This document shows positions 34,577 to 43,454 of a stretch of DNA of 64,000 nt, piece after piece. The notes beneath the pieces were generated by a model. The model ran no database searches. It was not told the origin of the DNA and saw nothing but the letters and a program-made list of their open reading frames with translations. Numbering within the stretch: the first letter of the stretch is position 1; every line of letters begins with the position of its first letter. The translations under genes were made by a program, and so were the position numbers. The stretch spans positions 3,017 to 67,016 of the forward strand of contig JAAEPW010000499.1 of the NCBI GenBank assembly GCA_024232355.1, written 5' to 3'. This DNA is from Chloroflexota bacterium (GTDB lineage Bacteria; Chloroflexota; Anaerolineae; B4-G1).

Positions 34577-36394
34577 TCAGGCCAAGCGTAACTCTTCCAA
34601 TGTCTCTTGTGTAGGTTGGCCCGTCTCTACATCCCACCCGTATTCGGCGTAGGCACCAGAAAGCAGAGTGTCTAGATCGGGCACCATTCCCTCGGTTCCG
34701 CCATCCTCCAACGGATGCATCAACAAATCAGGCAGCCGGTCATCGGCACGGGTGACGCCACGGCGCAGGTTGAGCAGTCGCTTGAGGGTGACGATGCGCT
34801 TGCCCAACGTCATCAGGTCATCAGTCTCCAGTCTCCACCCTGTCACACCGTTCAACGCAGCCAGTACCCGTTCGACGCCAGGGTTCTGGAATTGGCACAG
34901 GGTCATGGCGTTGTACAAATTTCGCCACGCTTGCTGTCGCACAGAGACGCGGCCTTTTTCTTCCGTCATATCAAAGCGCTCACCGGGCATGACGCCGAGT
35001 TCGATGGGCGGCCCCTGGCCCGTGTCCACGCTGTACATGTCGCCCTGCATATGGCACGCTCCACGTGGGGAGAGCGCATACGTAACCGCCATACTGGTGA
35101 ATGCACGGGGATCGTGAATCGGGACCTCCAATCGATTGACAGTCACTGCCAGTTCCGGCACGCCAAAGCGCTCGGCCAAGGCAGCGCTCCCATTGGCCAG
35201 TGCATCACCAAAACCCTCTCGGCGGGCCATCATCTCGATCAATCGATGCACTGTCTCGGCGTCGCCATAACGAATCTCCAGACCTCCGGTCTCTGCCGTG
35301 GTGATGATGCCCCGGTCGAACATCTCGCACGCCAGTGCGATGGTGCATCCAGCGCTAATGGTATCCAATCCATAGACGTTGCACAAATGCCCAGCATAAA
35401 TGACGGCCTCCAGGTCATCCACCATCACCAACGTGCCTAGCGCGCCCAGTGTTTCGTACTCGGGACCGTCCACTACATCCACGCCGTAATTGGGAGCACG
35501 GGTCTCGCGTCCACAACCGATGGGGCAACGATAACAGGTGACGTTCCGGTTCTGATATTGATCCACCATCAGCACGCCGGAGAGATTGCTCCCTTCCTCC
35601 CATTCACCCTTTTGATAGTAGCGGGTCGGCATATCGCCAAACATCAGCGACATGTCCACATAGCCGGCGGTGCCCGCCAGCTGGATCGCCATCGCCGCCA
35701 TATCCTCGTTCGATTCCTTGATAATCTCCCGAACCACACCCTTGAATCCATCGGGATCAGCCAAGGGGATTTTAGCAGAACCGCGCACGCCAATGGCCTT
35801 GAGGTTCTTGGAGCCCATCACGGCTCCCATACCAGTTCGCCCAGCAGCGCGCCCATGATCGTTCATCACGGCGGCCATCAGAGCCTGATTCTCACCCGCC
35901 GGCCCGATGCAGGCCACGCGGGCCTTGGGTTCGTCTAACGCCTCACGCACTTGTTTCTGCGTTTTGTACGAGTCGCTGCCCCACAAATCAGCAGCGTCGT
36001 GCAACTCGGCTTGCCCCTCGACGATGGACAGCCAAACCGGATTTTCGGCTTGCCCAGTGACAATGATGCCGTCATAACCGGCAAACCGGAGTTCGGGACC
36101 AAAAAAGCCGCCGGTGTTCGACTCGCCCCAGATGCGGGTGAGGGGCGAGAGCGCACACACGCTGCACCGTCCCGCCGAGGGCATTGCCGTGCCGACCAAC
36201 GGACCAGTCATAAATACGAGCGGGTTGTCGGGCCCCAGTGGATCGGTGTCACCATCCACCATATCGTAGATATAACGCACGGCCAGCCCGCTGCCCCCGA
36301 CAAAATCACGGGCGTATTCCGCGTTGAGCGGCTCGTCCCAGAGTTTTCCTGTGCTGAGATCAACGCGCAGAATTTTCCCCATGTAACCGTCCAT
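34577..36394 (-). CDS. Aldehyde:ferredoxin oxidoreductase (tungsten pterin enzyme)
   Basis: A 605-aa AOR-family enzyme oxidising aldehydes to acids with ferredoxin, using a tungstopterin cofactor and a 4Fe-4S cluster. MGKILRVDLSTGKLWDEPL and FVGGSGLAVRYIYDMV are the N-terminal signatures. AGRCSVCALSPLTRIWGESNTGGFFGPELRFAGYDGIIVTG is the cofactor-binding domain. CYRCPIGC with a later Cys in MTLCQFQNPG supplies the cluster ligands. AAGGAG precedes the ATG. The iron-containing alcohol dehydrogenase gene 28 bp upstream suggests an alcohol-to-aldehyde-to-acid module, or the reverse. The substrate is unknown. Confidence 0.93.
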   Translation of the reverse strand: MDGYMGKILRVDLSTGKLWDEPLNAEYARDFVGGSGLAVRYIYDMVDGDTDPLGPDNPLVFMTGPLVGTAMPSAGRCSVCALSPLTRIWGESNTGGFFGPELRFAGYDGIIVTGQAENPVWLSIVEGQAELHDAADLWGSDSYKTQKQVREALDEPKARVACIGPAGENQALMAAVMNDHGRAAGRTGMGAVMGSKNLKAIGVRGSAKIPLADPDGFKGVVREIIKESNEDMAAMAIQLAGTAGYVDMSLMFGDMPTRYYQKGEWEEGSNLSGVLMVDQYQNRNVTCYRCPIGCGRETRAPNYGVDVVDGPEYETLGALGTLVMVDDLEAVIYAGHLCNVYGLDTISAGCTIALACEMFDRGIITTAETGGLEIRYGDAETVHRLIEMMARREGFGDALANGSAALAERFGVPELAVTVNRLEVPIHDPRAFTSMAVTYALSPRGACHMQGDMYSVDTGQGPPIELGVMPGERFDMTEEKGRVSVRQQAWRNLYNAMTLCQFQNPGVERVLAALNGVTGWRLETDDLMTLGKRIVTLKRLLNLRRGVTRADDRLPDLLMHPLEDGGTEGMVPDLDTLLSGAYAEYGWDVETGQPTQETLEELRLA

Positions 36395-36421
36395 GATGCG
36401 CTCCTTGCTAATGGCTTTTTG

Positions 36422-37585
36422 CTAAAAATCTATCGACTGGCCGTCGTAGGCATACATAAAGAGTTGGCGCAGCTCGTCGTAAGAGGGAGCACGACAAGCA
36501 GTGAGTATCTGCGTATCGTTGAACGCATCCTCTACCAATTTGTCCAACTGCGCCTCATAATCCACGCGCTCAACATCGAGATCGCTCACACTGACACAGC
36601 TACCAATCTCTCGGCAGAGATCACGGATGTGCTTGGCCAACGCTCGCGCTCCCTGCTCCCCACCCTCATCTGAGATACCAACAAAAGCAGCCAGCTCTGC
36701 AAAACGCTCCGGCGCTTCGCGGGCAAAGTATTCGATGGTATAGGGCAAAAAGATGCCTACCGCACAGCCGTGAGGCACGTGAAAAATCGCACCCAGTGTG
36801 TGTCCCATCGAATGAGCCATTGAAGCCATCGCATTGCCGAAACCCAACCCAGCACAGGTAGCCGCATTGTGCAGCCTTTCGCGGGCCTCCATATCAGTGC
36901 CATCGGCCACAGCGCGAGGCAAGTACTTGAAGATTAGGCGCACAGCGTGGATGCACAGGCCATCAGACAAATCCGTATGCCACGTGCAAGTGTATCCTTC
37001 GACAGCGTGGGTCAGTGCGTCCAAGCCGGTATCGGCGGTTAGCCGAGGTGGCATCCCGACTGTCAGCGCCGGGTCCACGATCGCGATATCGGCGACATTC
37101 TCGCGGTTGCCCACCCCCATCTTGCGCTGTTCCTCCGTATCGGTCAGCACGATGCTCCAGGTGACCTCGGCCCCGGTCCCACTGGTAGTGGGAATGGTAA
37201 TCAAACGGGCCTTTTGACGCAAGCCAAGTGTGAAAAAGGGGTTGATCTCGGCTGGATGGAGATCGGGCCGTTCGTAGAGTATCCAGATCGCTTTGGCAGC
37301 ATCCATGGGAGAACCACCACCCAGGCCGATGATCCAATCGGGTTCAAACTCTTGTGCCACCTCTACCCCCTGCCGCACTGTCTGTACGGCAGGGTCGGGC
37401 TCTACGTCATCAAAGACATGTATCTCGATGCCAGCCTTGTCGAGATGAGCCTTGACTTGATCCACCACACCCAACTCGACCAGCGTGGCGTCGGTGACGA
37501 TGAGGGCGCGCTGGCCCTCCAATTCATCGAGAGCGTCCAACGCCCCCTCGCCAAAGACAATCTCGGGAGATTTAAAGTACCACAT
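36422..37585 (-). CDS. Iron-containing alcohol dehydrogenase
   Basis: A 387-aa group III (Fe-dependent) alcohol dehydrogenase. GLGGGSPMDAAKAIWIL is the NAD(P) binding motif, and TIPTTSGTGAEVTWSIVLTD follows as expected. Metal ligands are in TGLDALTHAVEGYTC (Asp and His) and in MASMAHSMGHTLGAIFHVPHG (two His). GAGGAGG precedes the ATG. It lies between the SCP2-domain gene (25 bp upstream) and the aldehyde:ferredoxin oxidoreductase, so it probably interconverts an alcohol and the aldehyde used by the latter. Physiological direction is not known. Confidence 0.93.
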   Translation of the reverse strand: MWYFKSPEIVFGEGALDALDELEGQRALIVTDATLVELGVVDQVKAHLDKAGIEIHVFDDVEPDPAVQTVRQGVEVAQEFEPDWIIGLGGGSPMDAAKAIWILYERPDLHPAEINPFFTLGLRQKARLITIPTTSGTGAEVTWSIVLTDTEEQRKMGVGNRENVADIAIVDPALTVGMPPRLTADTGLDALTHAVEGYTCTWHTDLSDGLCIHAVRLIFKYLPRAVADGTDMEARERLHNAATCAGLGFGNAMASMAHSMGHTLGAIFHVPHGCAVGIFLPYTIEYFAREAPERFAELAAFVGISDEGGEQGARALAKHIRDLCREIGSCVSVSDLDVERVDYEAQLDKLVEDAFNDTQILTACRAPSYDELRQLFMYAYDGQSIDF

Positions 37586-37610
37586 TCAACATCCTCCTCA
37601 GAATGCTAGC

Positions 37611-38024
37611 CTAATCCCCAAAATCGGTGGGCACGAATGAACAACAAGTGACAATTTCCTTGGCTGCCTTGGGGTAGCGCATGATCTTCATCATGTTGCC
37701 CTGGACCTTGAGCTTTTTCGTCATCATGCCCTGGATGGGGTCCAGTTTTCCCTCGATGACCTTGCGCCAGTTATTGAAAGGAGCACGAAGCACAAATTCG
37801 GTCTCTCGTTCGTCTGGGCTGGCCATCTCTGCCGAGTCAGGGCTTTTGCCATGATAGAGGCCAAGGTACAAATAAGAGGTCTTGTCGTAAGCGTCGTCGG
37901 GATCGACAATAAAGACAAAATCGCCCTCCCAATCTTTGGCCGACTTTTCGTACGCCTCACTCTCATTGAGTTGGTTGCTCAGTTCCTTGATCCACTCATC
38001 AGATGGAAATTTGAATGTCGTCAT
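37611..38024 (-). CDS. SCP2-like domain protein
   Basis: A 137-aa protein resembling SCP2 sterol-binding domains: FVFIVDPDDAYDKTSYLYLGLYHGK, then ETEFVLRAPFNNWRKVIEGKLDPIQGMMTKKLKVQGNMMKIMRYPKAAKEI. This is the typical alternation of beta strands with a loop ending in a gly-asn methionine-rich helix. It presumably binds a hydrophobic or acyl ligand. A strong promoter (38060-38088) precedes it and AAGGAG lies before the ATG. Being first in a unit with an alcohol dehydrogenase and AOR, it may present a lipophilic alcohol or aldehyde; that is inference. Confidence 0.75.
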   Translation of the reverse strand: MTTFKFPSDEWIKELSNQLNESEAYEKSAKDWEGDFVFIVDPDDAYDKTSYLYLGLYHGKSPDSAEMASPDERETEFVLRAPFNNWRKVIEGKLDPIQGMMTKKLKVQGNMMKIMRYPKAAKEIVTCCSFVPTDFGD

Positions 38025-38059
38025 TGATCGTTTTCTCCTTTGTAATGATGACTGTAAAT

Positions 38060-38088
38060 ATGATACACTGAATCACAGGCTTGTGCAA
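38060..38088 (-). promoter_or_regulatory. Promoter of the SCP2/ADH/AOR unit
   Basis: On the minus strand TTGCAC (38088-38083), 17 bp, then TATCAT (38065-38060), 36 bp before the ATG at 38024. Both hexamers are close to the housekeeping consensus with ideal spacing. Confidence 0.65.
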
Positions 38089-38096
38089 ACAGATAT

Positions 38097-38849
38097 TCAG
38101 GTCCGACGTGCCTGCACGTGATAGTGCACGCCCGTCTCGATCACGCCATCCTTATTGGGGTACTCGACTCGCACAACGCACAGGTCGTCAATCGTGAAAC
38201 CGGTCAGAAAGTCTCGCACTTGTGCCTCGTTAGAGTAATGATGGGGCAAATACTTGTCGTCGGGGGCATCACGCGGGTAGACAAACGTGAACGGCTCAAT
38301 CTCTTGACACTTGCCCGCCTCAATGTCGGGCCGATAACCGGCCACTTTGCTATCTTTGCAGGAAATGATGGTGATATAGAGCCATCCATCAGGTCGGAGC
38401 ACGCGACGTATCCCGGACATTACGCGCTGCATCCCGGCTACCGTGGTATGATAGATAACGTTATAAGAAACCAGACCATCAAAGAGGTTGTTGGGAAAAG
38501 CAAGTGTCTCCATTCCGTGGCGCACCGTCGTCGCGCGCAACCCTTCGCGGGCCAGCCACGCGGCACAGATCGCCAGACCAGAGAAGGCAGCGTCGGATGC
38601 AACGGTGCTAAAGCCCTGACGAGCCAGCGCAATCGTGTGCCGGCCGATTCCGCAGCCCAAATCGAGCACCCGACGACCGCCAGCATCCCACAACCGCTCC
38701 GCCCAGAGCGCAACGGTCTGCTCCGGCGTGCGCCAATAGTCAGATAGAGCGTCGAGATCGGACCAGAGAGGTTCCCACCCCTGTGTTTGTTTAGGCGTTA
38801 CCACAACTAGAGGTAATGTGGATGCATTACGAAGGTTGGCCCAGACCAA
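38097..38849 (-). CDS. Class I SAM-dependent methyltransferase
   Basis: A protein of up to 250 aa. RRVLDLGCGIGRHTIALARQGFSTVASD is SAM motif I plus the acidic residue after strand 2. ETLAFPNNLFDGLVSYNVIYH is motif III-IV and IRRVLRPDGWLYITIIS the post-motif strand. Members methylate small molecules, including tellurite-detoxifying TehB-like enzymes; the substrate is unclear. The start is uncertain: TTG at 38849 overlaps the upstream small gene by 23 bp, and GTG at 38804 would avoid this but has no good ribosome site. Confidence 0.8.
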   Translation of the reverse strand: MVWANLRNASTLPLVVVTPKQTQGWEPLWSDLDALSDYWRTPEQTVALWAERLWDAGGRRVLDLGCGIGRHTIALARQGFSTVASDAAFSGLAICAAWLAREGLRATTVRHGMETLAFPNNLFDGLVSYNVIYHTTVAGMQRVMSGIRRVLRPDGWLYITIISCKDSKVAGYRPDIEAGKCQEIEPFTFVYPRDAPDDKYLPHHYSNEAQVRDFLTGFTIDDLCVVRVEYPNKDGVIETGVHYHVQARRT

Positions 38850-39042
38850 CGATCTGCTTGATCGCGGTCAATATACCCAGGCTTGCCGTAATGGCCTTAC
38901 CCGGCTGGACGGTGGGCAGCCGCTCTTCCCCCTCCTCACTCACGTCCACAGGAGCAGATTGTAGATACAGATAAGCGGCGCCCACGCCCAACAGCCCCCC
39001 CAAGACGCCACCGACGATCATGATCCGAGTTCGTAAATTCAT
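38827..39042 (-). CDS. Small single-pass membrane protein
   Basis: A 71-aa protein beginning MNLRTRIMIVGGVLGGLLGVGAAYLYLQSA: an N-terminal basic residue pair then a glycine-rich hydrophobic helix, followed by a polar acidic segment (VDVSEEGEERLP) and a short hydrophobic end. The ATG overlaps the stop of the upstream gene (TAATG), so the pair is translationally coupled. No family recognised. Confidence 0.62.
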   Translation of the reverse strand: MNLRTRIMIVGGVLGGLLGVGAAYLYLQSAPVDVSEEGEERLPTVQPGKAITASLGILTAIKQIVGLGQPS

Positions 39043-39335
39043 TACTTTTCCCCCTTTACAAGCTTGGCAATTCCACCAGTCCACCCTTGAACCGTCGCCA
39101 GGATATCGTGGACCTGCAAAACCGGTTTAACCACAATTCGCATCGCCAATTCAACATAGGCCTGGATCAACTTTAAATATGCTTGAACCACTCCGAGCCA
39201 GCTCGGCAAATTCTCATGTCGTTGGAGCCACCACAGACCGTAAACCAGCCCACCGAAAAGCACCAACGGCACCAACGCAAAGACAAATGCTTCGACGGCG
39301 AGAAGGATCAGCGCAAAGTCTCGTACCCAATTCAT
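39042..39335 (-). CDS. Small membrane protein
   Basis: A 97-aa protein with one long hydrophobic region (FALILLAVEAFVFALVPLVLFGGLVYGLWWL), possibly two short helices, followed by amphipathic helices (VVQAYLKLIQAYVELAMRIVVKPVLQVHDIL). GGAGGG precedes the ATG. It is coupled to the following 71-aa membrane protein by a TAATG overlap. It might act as a membrane-bound regulator or scaffold; no known family was recognised. Confidence 0.65.
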   Translation of the reverse strand: MNWVRDFALILLAVEAFVFALVPLVLFGGLVYGLWWLQRHENLPSWLGVVQAYLKLIQAYVELAMRIVVKPVLQVHDILATVQGWTGGIAKLVKGEK

Positions 39336-39396
39336 ATCACTCCCTCCAGTGAATCGCCAATCTGTGTACTCAGTATACTCTTTCCCGCATCATCCG

Positions 39397-42300
39397 TCAA
39401 CCGGCAACGCGTGCCATCGCCTTGAGCATCGCCACCAACTCTTCTCGCCAGCCACGCTCGTGGGCCAACCAGATATCTCGACGGCTGACAGTCGCGCGCT
39501 TGCCGAGCGTGTATCGCAGCTTGTCGACGTCGGGGTACTTGCCCCTACCCGATCGCAGCACCAGGCGCTTGTTGTCTATACCGATGACGCCCACCTCGGC
39601 ATCACGTGCCAGCGACTTGAGGCGCAACTGGTACATTAGGTTTTGCACCTCCCGCGGCAACGGCCCAAAACGGTCGGCCAATTCCTGCTCGATCTCGTCA
39701 ATCTGCGCCATCGAGCCCAGATCTGCCAGACGCCGGTATATTTGGAGCCGCAATCGCACGTCCGGAACGTAATCGTCAGGCAGACGCACCGAGAGGGGCA
39801 AGTCGATCCGAATACTCGCCAAAGGCTCCGGTGGTGGCGGCACGCCATCGCGCTGTGCCCGCAGCTCTTGCACAGCCCGCTTCAACAGCCGAGTGTAGAG
39901 GCTAAATCCGACGGTGGCGATCTGCCCCGACTGCCGCATTCCCAAAATATCACCCGCGCCCCGAATCTCCAAATCGCGCATAGCGATGGTATACCCGGCA
40001 CCCAGTTCCGTCGTCTCGCGCATCGTGTCCAGCCGCTGGCGCGCATCGGTCGTCAGACGGCTCACCCGGTTATGGAAGAGATAAGCGTAGGCCCGCTGTG
40101 CGCCCCGCCCCACGCGCCCCCGCAACTGGTACAATTGGGCCAGCCCAAACCGGTCGGCACGTTCGATGATGAGGGTGTTGGCGTTGGGAATGTCTAGGCC
40201 GCTCTCGATGATACTGGTACACACCAACACGTCGATCTCCCCGACAACGAACTGGAGCATCACCTTTTCCAAATCGGATTCCCGCATCTGGCCGTGCCCA
40301 ACGGCGAACGTCGCTTCGGGCACCAGTTTTTCCAGCCGTTGGCGCACCGCATTGATGGTCTGCACGCGGTTGTGGACGTAAAAAGCCTGCCCACCCCGCT
40401 CCAGTTCGCGCAAGATGGCCCGCCGTACCAGTTGAGAATCGTACTGGCCCACATAGGTGGCGACCGGCAGTCGTTCCTCGGGCGGGGTCTCGATGGTGCT
40501 GATGTCGCGCACGCCAGTGAGCGACATGTAAAGCGTGCGCGGGATGGGGGTCGCCGTCAGTGTCAGCACGTCCACCTCGGTGCGCATACGTTTGAGGCGC
40601 TCCTTGTGCGTAACGCCAAAGCGCTGCTCCTCATCGATGATCAACAGGCCCAGATCGGCGAAAACAATGTCCTCTTGCAGCATCCGGTGGGTGCCAACAA
40701 CAATGTCCACCTGGCCGGTGAGCAGCTTTTCCAGGATCTTGCGCTGCTCAGAACGAGAGCGAAAACGGGACAGCATTTCCACCTCGACCGGGAAAGGTGC
40801 CAAGCGTTGGCGAAAGGTCGCATAGTGTTGTTGGGCCAGGACAGTGGTCGGCACCAAGACAGCCACTTGCTTGCCGTCCAACACAGCCTTGAAAGCCGCC
40901 CGCAGCGCCACCTCGGTCTTGCCATAGCCCACGTCACCGCAAATGAGACGGTCCATCGGTTTTGGTTTTTCCATATCGGCCTTGACGTCGGTGATCGCAT
41001 TGAGTTGGTCTTCGGTCTCAAAGTACGGGAAACTGGCTTCCAGTTCTGCCTGCCACGGCGTATCTGGACCAAAGGCATGACCGCCGGACATTTCGCGGGC
41101 CGCGTACAGTTCCAACAATTCGCGGGCCACTTCTTCGACAGCCTTTTTGGCCCGTGCTTTGACCGATTGCCAACGGGTCGTACCCAGACGGTTGATGTGC
41201 GGCGAGCGGTCGTCGGCCCCGACGTAACGACTGAGCCGGTCCGCCTGGTGAATGGGGACGTAGAGCCGGTCATTCTCATCGTACTCGACCAGTAGATACT
41301 CGCGCTTGGCATTCTCCATCGCCCGAGTCACCAGCCCGCGGAATATGCCGATGCCGTGCTCGACGTGGACGACAAAATCGCCGGGCGTGAGATCGGCAAA
41401 AAAGGCCTCTGGGGCCACTTTGCGGCGGCGGGCGGCGCGCCGCGGTTCAGGACGACGCCAGCCGAATATTTCTGCATCTGTCAGCAGATGAAATGTGGAG
41501 AACCGTCCCCCCAGATCGATGCCCCGAAGAATCCATCCCTCGGTCAAAGACCCTTGCACAAAAGATAGCGCTGTCTGAGGCGGCTCGTGCAAATCCTCCA
41601 CCGGCAGAACGTACTCGTGCTCCGCCCCCCACAACTCTGATAGACGCCGGGCTTGCTGACTGACCACGACGACTTGACCACCGGCGGACTGGGCGGTGTC
41701 GATATGCTCCAACACCGGCCTGAGTTGTCCGCCAAAACGAGAGCCAGGGATGAAACAATCCGCCAATGGAGAGACCGCACCATCCTCTCCATGATCCAAC
41801 GTAAGGACAGGTCGGTCAGTCAGTCGCTCGGTCCACTCGTCCCAGGTGACGTAGGGCAACGGATCATCAGGCGCAATCGTCTCGGCCTGCTCAGCGCCGG
41901 TCCGCAGTTCCACACTGTCCTCCTCCAGACCGGCCCAGACATCCGCCAGCTCGGGGGAATCGTCTACAACCAACAGCGCGTCTCGCGGGACATAATCCAG
42001 CAGCGTGGCCGATTCGGTGTAAAAGTGAGGCAAATAAAATTCGATTCCCGGAAACGGCATACCTGCCTCCAGGCACTGGTGGTGGATCATCAATTCAGCA
42101 CGCACGTCGGCAGACACATCGGTCGCCAACTGCGCGGCCACACGACCAGCAATACGCGGGCCATGCCGGGGAAGCGCTTCGCGGGCCGGGGTGATGGTCA
42201 CACTTTCCACCCGTTCCTGCGAGCGCTGCGTGGCAGGATCAAAGCGACGCAGCGATTCAATCTGGCTGCCGAAAAGCTCGATGCGCACGGGCAGCGGGTC

Positions 42301-42876
42301 GGCGGGCGGGAAAATGTCGAGGATGCCGCCGCGATGGCTAAACTGCCCCGGAGCCTCCACCACACTGACCGGCTCGTAGCCCAATCCCGCCCAACGTCCT
42401 AATGCCCGATCCAAATCAAGCACCTGGTCGACGCGAAACTCGCGAATGGATGCCCGGAACTGGCGCAAAGGCAGCGTCCGCTGCATCAAGGCGCGGGCCG
42501 AGGCGACGACGATCAAAGGGAGAGGATCGGACGGAGATTGAAAGGCCGAGATCACCTGGAGACGGCCGGAAACCACTTCATCGGTCCAGGGAGCGCGCTC
42601 GTAAAATAAGGTGAGCGGTTCTGGGAACTGTAGTACGCGTTCAGGGGCATGAGACATATCGCGCAAGGAGTGAGCCAGCGTCTTGGCACGTTCCACCGAG
42701 CCAACGACGACCAACATCGAACGCTTCAAGTCCCGGGTAAGGGCAGCCAAAAGAACAGGACGCACAGCACGCAACAAACCCAATGCCAGCGGCATCTCGC
42801 TATTTTTCAGGTCTTGCCGCAAAGTACGGTACGGCTCGAGCCGCTCAAATGACGTTAATAGCCCAGAAACATTCAC
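39397..42876 (-). CDS. mfd: Transcription-repair coupling factor Mfd
   Basis: An 1159-aa SF2 translocase that removes stalled RNA polymerase and recruits UvrA. The N-terminal UvrB-homology module (about 1-340) contains VSVVEAPGQFSHRGGILDIFPP. A CarD-like RNA-polymerase interaction domain follows (LTPGDFVVHVEHGIGIFRGL). The motor has Walker A ICGDVGYGKTEVALRAAF, DEEQ in LLIIDEEQRFGV, TATPIPRTL and the TRG-motif region QLRGRVGRGAQRAYAYLF. A C-terminal TRCF domain closes the protein. The start is GTG and shares GTGA with the pth stop, so the genes are coupled. Confidence 0.96.
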   Translation of the reverse strand: MNVSGLLTSFERLEPYRTLRQDLKNSEMPLALGLLRAVRPVLLAALTRDLKRSMLVVVGSVERAKTLAHSLRDMSHAPERVLQFPEPLTLFYERAPWTDEVVSGRLQVISAFQSPSDPLPLIVVASARALMQRTLPLRQFRASIREFRVDQVLDLDRALGRWAGLGYEPVSVVEAPGQFSHRGGILDIFPPADPLPVRIELFGSQIESLRRFDPATQRSQERVESVTITPAREALPRHGPRIAGRVAAQLATDVSADVRAELMIHHQCLEAGMPFPGIEFYLPHFYTESATLLDYVPRDALLVVDDSPELADVWAGLEEDSVELRTGAEQAETIAPDDPLPYVTWDEWTERLTDRPVLTLDHGEDGAVSPLADCFIPGSRFGGQLRPVLEHIDTAQSAGGQVVVVSQQARRLSELWGAEHEYVLPVEDLHEPPQTALSFVQGSLTEGWILRGIDLGGRFSTFHLLTDAEIFGWRRPEPRRAARRRKVAPEAFFADLTPGDFVVHVEHGIGIFRGLVTRAMENAKREYLLVEYDENDRLYVPIHQADRLSRYVGADDRSPHINRLGTTRWQSVKARAKKAVEEVARELLELYAAREMSGGHAFGPDTPWQAELEASFPYFETEDQLNAITDVKADMEKPKPMDRLICGDVGYGKTEVALRAAFKAVLDGKQVAVLVPTTVLAQQHYATFRQRLAPFPVEVEMLSRFRSRSEQRKILEKLLTGQVDIVVGTHRMLQEDIVFADLGLLIIDEEQRFGVTHKERLKRMRTEVDVLTLTATPIPRTLYMSLTGVRDISTIETPPEERLPVATYVGQYDSQLVRRAILRELERGGQAFYVHNRVQTINAVRQRLEKLVPEATFAVGHGQMRESDLEKVMLQFVVGEIDVLVCTSIIESGLDIPNANTLIIERADRFGLAQLYQLRGRVGRGAQRAYAYLFHNRVSRLTTDARQRLDTMRETTELGAGYTIAMRDLEIRGAGDILGMRQSGQIATVGFSLYTRLLKRAVQELRAQRDGVPPPPEPLASIRIDLPLSVRLPDDYVPDVRLRLQIYRRLADLGSMAQIDEIEQELADRFGPLPREVQNLMYQLRLKSLARDAEVGVIGIDNKRLVLRSGRGKYPDVDKLRYTLGKRATVSRRDIWLAHERGWREELVAMLKAMARVAG

Positions 42877-43451
42877 ACTTTTCCGCCCCGATTGTACCGG
42901 CTCATCGCTATTTCGACCCCTTCACATAACCAGGCCTCGACAGTGGCTATAGCATGCTCCAGCGTCTCTTCCAGCAATGGCGTTTCTTCCGCAGAAAAAT
43001 CCTGTAACACGTAGGTTGCCGGGTCCATGCGTCCGGGAGGACGACCGATGCCAATGCGCAGGCGTGGGAATCCCTGACCTCCCAGGTGTTCGGCAATGGA
43101 CCGCATCCCTTTGTGCCCGCCACTGCCCCCCTCTGGCCGCAGGCGTACCGTGCCTTGCGGCAAATCCAGATCATCGTAAACCACCAACAAGCGTTCGGGC
43201 GGCACCTTGTAAAAGCGAGCCAAGGGTACGATCGCGCGCCCGCTCTCGTTCATAAACGTCCGCGGTTTGGCCAGAATAATCCGCCGTTCGTGGACAGTAC
43301 CCAGAGCCACGAGCGCTCGTTTCTGCCGTTTGTCAAAGGTCAAACCGTGGAGCGCAGCCAGCCGCTCGACACACTGAAACCCAACGTTGTGCCGATTGGC
43401 CGCATATTGCAGACCCGGGTTGCCCAATCCCGCGATGAGATAAGGTTCCAC
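42873..43451 (-). CDS. pth: Peptidyl-tRNA hydrolase
   Basis: A 192-aa enzyme that releases peptides from prematurely dissociated peptidyl-tRNA. LIAGLGNPGLQYAANRHNVGFQCVERLA carries the conserved Asn and catalytic His near the N terminus. KPRTFMNESGRAIVPLARFYK and VVYDDLDLPQGTVRLRPEGGSGGHKGMRSI (catalytic Asp) follow. RLRIGIGRPPGRMDPATYVLQDFS completes the fold. The start is GTG, 3 bp after the upstream gene's stop, and the stop overlaps mfd. Confidence 0.95.
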   Translation of the reverse strand: MEPYLIAGLGNPGLQYAANRHNVGFQCVERLAALHGLTFDKRQKRALVALGTVHERRIILAKPRTFMNESGRAIVPLARFYKVPPERLLVVYDDLDLPQGTVRLRPEGGSGGHKGMRSIAEHLGGQGFPRLRIGIGRPPGRMDPATYVLQDFSAEETPLLEETLEHAIATVEAWLCEGVEIAMSRYNRGGKV

Positions 43452-43454
43452 GAA

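Noticed and set aside
40294..41295. Plus-strand frame of 333 codons inside mfd
   Set aside because: Antisense to the helicase motor of Mfd, where codon constraint explains the absence of stops.
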